A DNA stretch of 64,000 nucleotides from Alsobacter sp045348435 (GTDB lineage Bacteria > Pseudomonadota > Alphaproteobacteria > Rhizobiales > Beijerinckiaceae). The DNA is taken from assembly GCF_045348435.1 (NCBI RefSeq), contig NZ_CP157484.1:3968001-4032000 (forward strand), written 5' to 3'. Both the position numbers and the translations under genes were made by a program. Of the stretch, positions 63,112 to 64,000 are shown one piece after another. The stretch's first letter is position 1, and every line of letters begins with the position of its first letter. The notes below the pieces were generated by a model. That model was given only the letters and a program-made list of their open reading frames with translations. It was not told where the DNA came from and made no database searches.

Positions 63112-63778
63112 TGCCGTTCGCGGCTAAGCGTGCGAGTGCCTGCTTCACGCTGACGTGGCTTATTTTTATTCCGCGTTCCGCTATGCCGGCAGCGATCGCG
63201 CGAAGAGACTTCCCGGCCGCACGCGCCTCAGCCATCGCGCGGATCGCCTCCTGTTCGGCGGGGTTCTCGATCAAGGCTCCATGGGCGTCAACGCTGTAGC
63301 CGAAGGGGACGGAGCCGCCGAGGTATCGCTTTCTACTCTTCTGGTCGGCCTTGGCAGTGGATACGCGGTCGCGGATCCGGTCGCGCTCGGCTTCGGCTAC
63401 GGCGGAGAGGATCGTGAATACCAGCTTTGCGATGCCGTTGGCCGTGACGTCGCCGCCCAGGTCGATCATATGGAGGTGCACGCCGAGGCGCTTCAGGTGC
63501 TCCAGGTTGCGCAGGGCGTCGCTGGCGCTGCGGAACATGCGGTCGAGCTTCGGGGTAATCACCACGTCCCCGGCGCGCAGGATCGCCAACAGTTCGCCGC
63601 CGGCCGCGCGCTCGATCAGCGGCTTGGAGCCGGAGACGCCGCGCTCCAAGAAGGTGCGCTCCACCTTGAGCCCGTGCATCAGCGCATAGCCACTAACGGT
63701 GCGCTCCTGGACATCGAGGCTGTCGCCCTCGTTCGCCTGCCGATCGGTGCTAACCCGGGTGTAGGCGTAGACGGCCAT
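63104..63778 (-). CDS. Serine recombinase (resolvase/invertase family)
   Basis: A 224-residue small serine recombinase that cuts and rejoins DNA through a Ser-linked intermediate. The catalytic Ser is in MAVYAYTRVSTDRQANEGDS, followed by AILRAGDVVITPKLDRMFRS and a long helix, ILSAVAEAERDRIRDRVSTA. The C-terminal 70 residues form a DNA-binding part (GKSLRAIAAGIAERGI, KISHVSVKQALARL). AGAGG precedes the ATG at 63778. It may be a transposon or island resolvase. Which site it acts on is unknown; the repeated arrays beside it are candidates. Confidence 0.9.
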   Translation of the reverse strand: MAVYAYTRVSTDRQANEGDSLDVQERTVSGYALMHGLKVERTFLERGVSGSKPLIERAAGGELLAILRAGDVVITPKLDRMFRSASDALRNLEHLKRLGVHLHMIDLGGDVTANGIAKLVFTILSAVAEAERDRIRDRVSTAKADQKSRKRYLGGSVPFGYSVDAHGALIENPAEQEAIRAMAEARAAGKSLRAIAAGIAERGIKISHVSVKQALARLAANGKP

Positions 63779-64000
63779 CGGAACCTCTGTAAATCTGTAA
63801 ACCTGCAAGTTCACAGTCTCACGAGGCGCCATGCTTGTAAAGCCGCTATAGCGCGATTACAGGCGGTTTCGTTAGCTCGAATTAGACGGAGCGATTTGAA
63901 TCCTACACACCCTCCAGTCGAGGCATATCGTCCGATGTGACACATGACGCTTTATGACGCCCAAGGGGGGTGGCCCTCATGACGCGCGTACACGTGCGCG
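63779..64000. promoter_or_regulatory. Recombinase upstream region with a TGTAA triple array
   Basis: TGTAA, TGTAA and TGCAA start at 63788, 63796 and 63804, an 8-base period just upstream of the recombinase ATG; TGTAA and TTACA also face each other at about 63836-63863. No gene recognised to the window end. Confidence 0.45.

Noticed and set aside
43350..64000. Second att site (copy of the tRNA-Glu 3' end)
   Set aside because: No repeat of GGTTCGAGTCCCC or its neighbours was seen to the right within the window.

Overview
The window reads as the chromosome of a high-G+C alphaproteobacterium of the Hyphomicrobiales (Rhizobiales), probably close to Methylobacteriaceae or a sister family. The evidence is the CtrA/ChpT cell-cycle genes, GANTC (CcrM) methylation sites, sigma-EcfG type promoters, rhizobial intergenic palindromes and many small proteins of types I associate with this order. 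Species assignment is inference only.

Layout. 1-3.3 kb: formate-tetrahydrofolate ligase (fhs, last few codons cut off by the window edge), a GFA-family zinc protein and a GlxA/GbdR-like AraC regulator. 3.3-6.6 kb: a membrane-anchored coiled-coil protein, a DUF1134/EipA envelope protein, a YHS protein and chpT. 6.6-13.2 kb: cheA-cheW-cheY-like, ctrA (convergent), then fliI-fliJ. 13.2-19.3 kb: GNAT, DUF305, a sugar-type ABC transporter and a UPF0104 membrane protein. 19.3-21.5 kb: flhA. 21.6-33.2 kb: a dimethylglycine-dehydrogenase-like flavoprotein, a small HicAB pair, and a corrinoid methyltransfer cluster (MttB-family methyltransferase, corrinoid protein, DUF1638, 'virulence factor' protein, MetV-like and MetF proteins, methyl-THF:corrinoid methyltransferase, RACo-type reductive activase). 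33.3-43.1 kb: adenine deaminase, a group of small envelope or stress proteins behind sigma-EcfG promoters, a double cold-shock protein, FKBP, an Hsp70-like protein and a chemoreceptor. 43.27 kb: tRNA-Glu(CUC).

From the tRNA to the right edge (about 20 kb) the sequence looks like an accessory island. It has short, mostly unknown genes, broken paralogues, duplicated segments, repeat arrays, a serine recombinase, Ku, an ADP-ribosylglycohydrolase, an HWE kinase, a response regulator and a frameshifted NepR-like gene. No copy of the tRNA 3' end was found further right, so the island's far boundary is probably outside the window.

How the genes may work together: the MttB-family enzyme would move a methyl group from a quaternary amine (glycine betaine is the best guess) to the corrinoid protein, the MtrH-like enzyme would pass it to tetrahydrofolate, MetV/MetF would oxidise methyl-THF, fhs would release or capture formate, and the flavoprotein would process dimethylglycine. 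RACo would rescue oxidised cobalamin. The GlxA-like regulator has a perfect palindrome at its own promoter, and the same half-site occurs twice between the divergent mttB-like and corrinoid genes, which suggests one regulon.
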